A DNA stretch of 60,000 nucleotides from Takakia lepidozioides (lineage: Eukaryota; Streptophyta; Takakiopsida; Takakiales; Takakiaceae): NCBI GenBank assembly GCA_030704615.1, contig CM060731.1, forward strand, positions 59,006,756 through 59,066,755, read 5' to 3'. The notes under the pieces are model-generated. The model searched no databases and was not told the origin of the DNA. It saw only the letters and a program-made list of their open reading frames with translations. The position numbers and the translations under genes were made by a program. Shown here in pieces: positions 54,905 through 60,000 of the stretch; within the stretch, counting starts at the first letter, position 1, and every line of letters starts with the position of its first letter.

Positions 54905-55638
54905 ACTACTGTCGCGCACCTCACTTCGGTAAGCTCCCCTTCAAGTCATAGTTACTCGCTTTGATGCGCGCGCCTAACTCCCAAACTGGCCGCCGGACCA
55001 CCTCGGAGCTTCGCCTGCTCACCGGAACATAACGGTCCCCCTTTGCTCCTCCACAAGACCCTCTCTCACTTTGGGCCTAGTGGAAATTCGCTTTGGTTGT
55101 TGGCAGTCCGGAACAGCTCCCCACACCTTGGTCGCTTTTCGGCTCGCACGCTTACTCACTAGTTTTTGGTCACCAACGGGCTTGCACCGTTCTCGGGGTT
55201 ACTACTCCATATATATACTTTTGTGACTGTCCACGGGGGTTTCACAAATAATCCAGTCATTTTATGGCGAATCACACGAAGACCCTCTATTCCCGGTGAT
55301 GAGTCGCGGTGAGTATTGGCCCACCCACCACGGCCCCATTGGACCGTGATAAGTCCCAAGACTCCCCACGACTCCCACCGCAAGGTCTTCCCCCCATGGT
55401 GAGTCCTATGCCACCCCCACTAAGACTCACTAAGCTACCACCACCCCTCGTGGAACCACCTCTACCGCAACCCGGTGTGCGGGGCTCCACCTAGTGAGCG
55501 CCTCCGCCTCCTTGAGTGCCTTGGGCACTCAAGGGTGCTTCAGCCCCCGTACCTATTGTTGTCACTGCCCCCACCACAGGAGCAGCCCTTCTTGTGTCCC
55601 GACCCCCTGCCCTAAAGGCAAAGGGCCGCGACAACTAC
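54905..55638 (+). repeat. Solo LTR (724 bp) with actac target duplication
   Basis: The LTR is 54910-55633, from TGTCGCGCACC to GGCCGCGACA; the 7-base ends TGTCGCG/CGCGACA are perfect inverse repeats. ACTAC flanks it at 54905-54909 and 55634-55638. A TATATATA box is at about 55210. No internal region is attached. A 44-bp piece of its left end recurs at 4208-4251. Orientation is uncertain. Confidence 0.85.
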
Positions 55639-57838
55639 GTAGATTGTTGCGAACTTAAGGCCCAAGTGCATGTTTCTTGAAGTAAATTTTGAGCGCTAGA
55701 TGACTAAAGTTGCCATTTCACAACCCGGAGCAGTATATAAGAACCAGTGTTTTCTGCCTAGGCGAAACCTTAAAATTTTAAAATAGAATATCATAAATTC
55801 CCAATTTTCCATGGATGAAATCGCCAAACTTCTACAAAGATAATATAACAAAGGATGATATAAATAGATGAAAGTACATATGAAGATGATTCTATCTAAA
55901 TTTCAATGGATGAACATAATATATAACTATTTCTTGTAAAACTTAATAGCCATTCGTGCTATTTTTCAAATTTAAGAAAAAAATCACCGATGAGAACGCT
56001 TCGAAGATCAAAATCATCAAAATTCAGCTAGCTAATCTTGGGATTATATTCTTCTAATAAACATAAATGACGTGCTCGAGCGTGTAACCAAAGCAGCTAG
56101 AATCAAATACATATTGCAAAACAATGGTCAGGACTTCATACCTATCACCTGAAATGTGGGTAAGTTAGCCATGTTAAGGTTTATGATAAAGATCTACAAA
56201 CCACACAGCTCATGGGCCAATGTTGTAAGATGGAGTATTCCACCTGTTGCAGATACTCTTCTGTTCGTTGGCTGGATGAAAAAGCAGGATGGTTGGTGAA
56301 GCTAATTAAATGTGCCTAATGTTAGCCTAGGCCCTTGTCTTATTCCAACAGTAACCTAATCTAACAGGGTGGCTGTTGATGTGTGGAAGAAACTTAAAAC
56401 AATCCTGGCAGCCAATAAGAGACCACCATTTGTCATTTCAGATTAGCCTTTTCCTTAATATAAAAAGCGGCTGGCTTATGCCAAACGCAAGATGTTTTGG
56501 GTGATGATAAGAGTGTACCTGGATGAGCCTGTTGTTTTGGATGTGTTGCACTTGATGCCCCTGCATGTGATTTGATTGGCCCACCTGTGGGGCTCCTCTA
56601 GCAAGGGATCCTTCCCATTTAGCTTGGCGTGCTTTACTGGCTAACTTCCCCGCTTCAGCGCCCAAACTCGTAGAGGATAAGGGAATATCCCCCGGATATA
56701 GAAATTTGGTGGAGATGGAGGACATTGCGAGAATTGTATCTGACGGCTCGGGTGTTCTAGGAATGATAACCTAGGTTTGATCTGGCTATGGTGCAACGAC
56801 GGCAATACGGGAGATCTAGGAAAATGCGGCTCAATCCACCCTGCGCAATCATATGCTTCACCCTGTGTATGTTGTTGCTGCTAGTGTTGTGTCTTCCTAC
56901 CTTGTGAGTGAACACTGTGTGCGCGGCAGCCATGGCATCCAGCTCGAGCAATGCTGTTTCCTTTGAGGTTGAGGACGATTCGTTTGAAGCTGTTTTTCTG
57001 GGTGTTGTACTTGACCTGACGTTGCCTGAGGTGCTGAAGCCTTACGAAGGAGAGCCACCTGTGAGAGGGGATGCAAAGACGTGCATTCTGAAGGCGGGAA
57101 GTGCGAACAGCGTCGCAAGATCGCTGAAGCCAAGCAGGGTGCTTTTGCTGGCAGATTGCTGCAGAGGCTGCATACGAGAGAGATAGCCAAGCGCTTACCT
57201 CGCGCAGTAACACGTGAACGACTTGGATAGGGCAAGCTACTTACTTGGCCGCAGATTGGCGTTCCCAAGTTTGTTGTTACCCGAGATCGTACCCACAATC
57301 TTGAGAACTTTTTGCACCCCAAGGTTCCCAGCGGCTACCGTTTTTGGGAGCTCGTTCGTGGAGGAAGTGCGGCGGCGCTGACAAATATTCGCCCTGCCTG
57401 GACTGCTGACCAGCCTGCTAACGATTTTTCGTGGGAACAATCCGTTACTAGTGTCCCGCAGCACTTGTTTTGTTTCTCTTCTCGGGACATTGTGATCTTC
57501 CCTGGTGAAAGTTTTAATCAAGAGACCATTGGGCTTTGCTACGTCCAGGTTCCTACTGAGAAATATCCTTTACACTCGTTGGTGATCAAGGAGAAGGTGG
57601 TGCGTACGGTGACCCGCATTACATTCTGGTTAAAGGTAGCCCCAACACTCTGGCATTTGCAGAGACAGGCAGTCTATCTCAGTCACAACCACCGCTTCAT
57701 TTCTTCCTACGCTGGCACGGATTGGGAGAAGAGCATGTTACATCCTAGTGATAGGTGATTCTCCATGGACGATTTTTGTTGCTCTACTGAATGCTCACAA
57801 GAGCTAAATCTAAACTTTTAGAGAATCAAACCAGTAAG
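55639..57838. other. Mostly unrecognised; leader side of the retroelement at the right edge
   Basis: 55700-56450 is AT-rich without frames. Two plus-strand open frames (56929-57186, starting MASSSSNAVSFEVEDD, and 57312-57758, with ELVRGGSAAALTNIRPAW) have no domain I recognise and are separated by stops. They could be 5' ORFs of the gag-pol element that follows. Confidence 0.3.
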
Positions 57839-59350
57839 ATGGGAGAGGTGAAGGATGCTTGTGAACGAATTTTTGAAGCCAGTGAGCCTAGTACTGAGTT
57901 CACTGCGGGTGGGACACTTGTGCCATGCGATGCGTCTTATTTCTGACTGTCCTGCTTTGTTGGAATTGCTCCTTGCTAAATGTGCTCAGAATGTAGTTGT
58001 GCCTGCAAGATCCCATGAGACCCGCATGACGAAGCAACCTTATCCGGAATACAAGGTGGGGCAAAACTTTGGATAATTTTCTCACTTTTTTTTAGATGAG
58101 TGTGAAGATGAATGCAGTCCCACCTACTTTTGTCACAAATGCATTTCGTTTTTGTCTCAAGGGAGAGGCCCTAGAACTCTTTGAGGCCACTATCAAAGAT
58201 CTGGGGGATGTGCCCTGGCCTGAAGCTAAAGGTTTGGCTGAACAGTTATTTCACGAAGAAAAGTTGTTTGATTATTGTGTACCTGAGAGACGTACAAGGA
58301 AGGGGAAAGTATACATAAGTACTATACTGATATATGTCAAGGACGAGAACATGACAAAACACAAACAAGAGATCAGACTAGAGGTACAAGACTAGACAAG
58401 AAATCAAGGTCGGCGTGGTCGAATACATGGTAGGTGAACATGAATCAAGATGATCTTTATAACAATGGACAATAGTACAAAATATTGGAACTCGACTCGG
58501 ATACTGGAATGCTGGAAACTGGACTGGATACTGGAAGCTGGACTGGAGTACTGGAGTTGGAACAAGAGTAGCTTGAACTTGTGTTGGCGAGACTGAAGAG
58601 TGTCCAGTCTCGCCTCCTATATATACTGGCTATTAAGAAGCTTCCCCGAGAAGCTTCCACTATGGAGGTTTCTTGCTGGAGAAGTTTCCTCCAAAAGGAA
58701 GCTTCCTGAGTAGTTTCCCAAGTTATTCTTGGTAATTTGGTAAACTCTCGGTAACTTGGTAAGTAATGATAAATCATGGTAGATCATGGTAAATCATGGT
58801 AAATCATAGTAAGTCATGATAACTTTTGATAATATGGTAACTTCTGGTATTTACTCCTGGTAAGTTCCTCTGGGCTATGTCCGTGACAATATACGTACAG
58901 CTGTGTATAAGATTGTTCTTGTTCTCTCGGAAATGCCATTGGCCATTAAACTTGGGTTCATCCAAGAACTGCCTCCTGCAGAGCAAGTATATCTGCAACG
59001 AAATAAGTACTCCACCGAAAAAGAAATGGTTCGGTTAATTGAAGAACGCTTGCGCACTAAAGCAGCTAAACGGGGAGTTGTACCCAAAATTCAACCTACT
59101 CACATGATGAGTGATGTATCAGAACTGGTGATGAGCACTAACAAGGGAGGAAACGGTTCGACTTGAATTACAGGCCTTTAAGACTGATGCTCGCTGGCAA
59201 GCCCCATCAAATTTCAACCAGAGTGGTGGCAACAGGGGACGTACTAATACTGGTGTTGGTTATCAAAGTACTGCAGCATGTTATATTTGCAAAGGCAAGG
59301 ATCATGTCACCAGATTTTGCCCTTACCAGGCTGATCTGTCAAGTATGATT
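57839..59350 (+). pseudogene. Gag of the right-edge retroelement, interrupted
   Basis: It starts MGEVKDACERIFEASEPSTE, with a frame change near 57935 (then CPALLELLLAKCAQNVVVPA). The core is FVTNAFRFCLKGEALELFEA, LGDVPWPEAKGLAEQLF and HEEKLFDYCVPE. After the LTR insertion come RTAVYKIVLVLSEMPLAIKL, GFIQELPPAEQVYL and EKEMVRLIEERLRTKA. The knuckle CYICKGKDHVTRFC (CX2CX4HX4C) lies at about 59278-59320 in another frame. Confidence 0.65.
58330..58893. repeat. Solo LTR (554 bp) with atata target duplication, inside gag
   Basis: The LTR is 58335-58888. Ends TGTCAAGGAC and GTCCGTGACA are inverse complements at nine of ten positions. ATATA flanks both sides (58330-58334, 58889-58893). Inside are ACTGGA-rich repeats (58490-58565), a TATATATA box at about 58618 and AATCATGGTA repeats (58740-58830). 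Not related to the solo LTR at 54910. Confidence 0.85.
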
Positions 59351-59490
59351 GAAAACTTTGAAAGGGAAAAAGAAAAAAAGGGTAAGGCTCGTTTAAACGA
59401 ATAGGGTCACGTGCGAATGAAGGGACAAGTAATCGTGGAGTTAAACCTTCAAAACCCCTAACTACTGTTCTTGTTTCTGACACTTTCAAG

Positions 59491-60000
59491 TTGCTACATA
59501 CTGAAGTGCTTAAACCCAGGAAGAAGCTGCGTATACACCCACTACTTACTCAATGTCATGTAGGCCATTTGTCTTTTTCCTGCATAGTTGACACTGGGTG
59601 CACGGTTTTTGCTGTTCCATTACATGTAATCCAGGTGTTGGGTTTGAAACTGGTACCTGCCAAAGGGCTAGAAGTTACTATAGCTGATGGCACCAAGTAT
59701 GAACCTTTAGGGCTTGTAACCTTGCCCATTGGAATAGCTGGACAGGTGGTCACAGTGACTGGTATTGTCACTATGGGAGAGCAATTTTCTGATTGGCTTG
59801 GATTGGATGAGGGAAGCCAGGGCAGAAATCAACTTACACACTAATGTCATGACCTTGAGTGGCAATGGTACCAGACATACTATCAATCTGAACTCTGTCC
59901 CTATCATGGCTGGGAGTTCTACTCGACATCTCATTCAGATGAAGGCTGTTGCTCAAGAGGTTCGCCAAAGAGCTGGTAATTCATACAACTGGACCAGATT
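59491..60000 (+). pseudogene. Aspartic protease of the right-edge retroelement
   Basis: The active-site loop is SFSCIVDTGCTVFAVPLHVI (DTG) at about 59585. The flap region is VTIADGTKYEPLGLVTLPIG. A one-base shift near 59795 separates it from IGLDWMREARAEINLHTNVM, the conserved LG-DWL strand and helix, in the next frame, open to the window end. RT would lie beyond. Confidence 0.75.

Larger units (their letters stand above)
57839..60000 (+). mobile_element. Gypsy-like retroelement, gag to protease, truncated by window edge
   Basis: The plus-strand blocks are gag N-terminus (57839), gag core (58096), a solo LTR insertion (58335-58888), gag C-terminus (58894), a CCHC knuckle (59270) and protease (59491), continuing to the window end. 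No LTR is seen upstream. The coding sequence has several frame changes. Confidence 0.7.

Overview
The window is eukaryotic. Genes have GT-AG introns, transposons carry SWIM-type transposases, and there are Ty3/gypsy elements of plant type, a tRNA-like Pol III unit, PPR-like fragments and a 500-base run of N. The gypsy polyprotein style and the repeat density suggest a large, repeat-rich streptophyte genome (a charophyte alga such as Chara, or a land plant). This is a judgement by eye; no database was searched.

Layout. 1-2139 (-) and 49169-50677 (-) are two paralogous multi-exon genes of an unrecognised family with a ParB-like motif (DGNHRLLAW). They are the best candidates for non-transposon genes. 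2891-4205 holds the N-terminal part of a MULE-family protein truncated into a LINE reverse-transcriptase scrap, followed by a coiled-coil retroelement ORF (4219-5590, -). 5600-12067 and 14693-15764 are the two halves of one Mutator-like (MULE) element, split by a 3.7-kb inversion. 40624-47388 is a second, closely related element, complete with inverted termini and an 8-bp target duplication. Both are filled with arrays built from dyad-symmetric half-sites around a GGCGCC centre. 12068-12785 is an LTR and 15765-22341 a gypsy element lacking RNase H. 22342-25888 is the 5' part of a related copy in inverted orientation. 25889-28022 is the pol of another gypsy element (-). It was interrupted by an 8.2-kb LTR element (28028-36182, TSD ctgac) that carries an extra RNase H-like domain between the 5' LTR and gag. 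38611-39990 (-) is the C-terminal half of a third MULE transposase with a damaged SWIM finger, and 40070-40139 is a tRNA-Asp-like sequence. 54910-55633 and 58335-58888 are solo LTRs with perfect 5-bp target duplications; the second sits inside the gag of a retroelement that runs off the right edge.

How it fits together. Nearly everything between 2.9 and 47 kb is nested mobile DNA, and almost all coding regions are broken. Three structural results stand out. (1) A MULE group with 8-bp duplications, a second acidic ORF transcribed away from the transposase, and kilobases of modular palindromes. (2) An inversion whose breakpoints, when undone, restore a MULE array palindrome, matching 8-bp target duplications and a gypsy LTR/leader junction. 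(3) An LTR element whose RT is followed directly by integrase while an archaeal/plant-type RNase H sits upstream of gag. Regions with nothing recognisable: 2140-2890, 12786-13340, 36188-38030 (weak fragments only), 47397-48089, 51178-54904 and 55639-57838.
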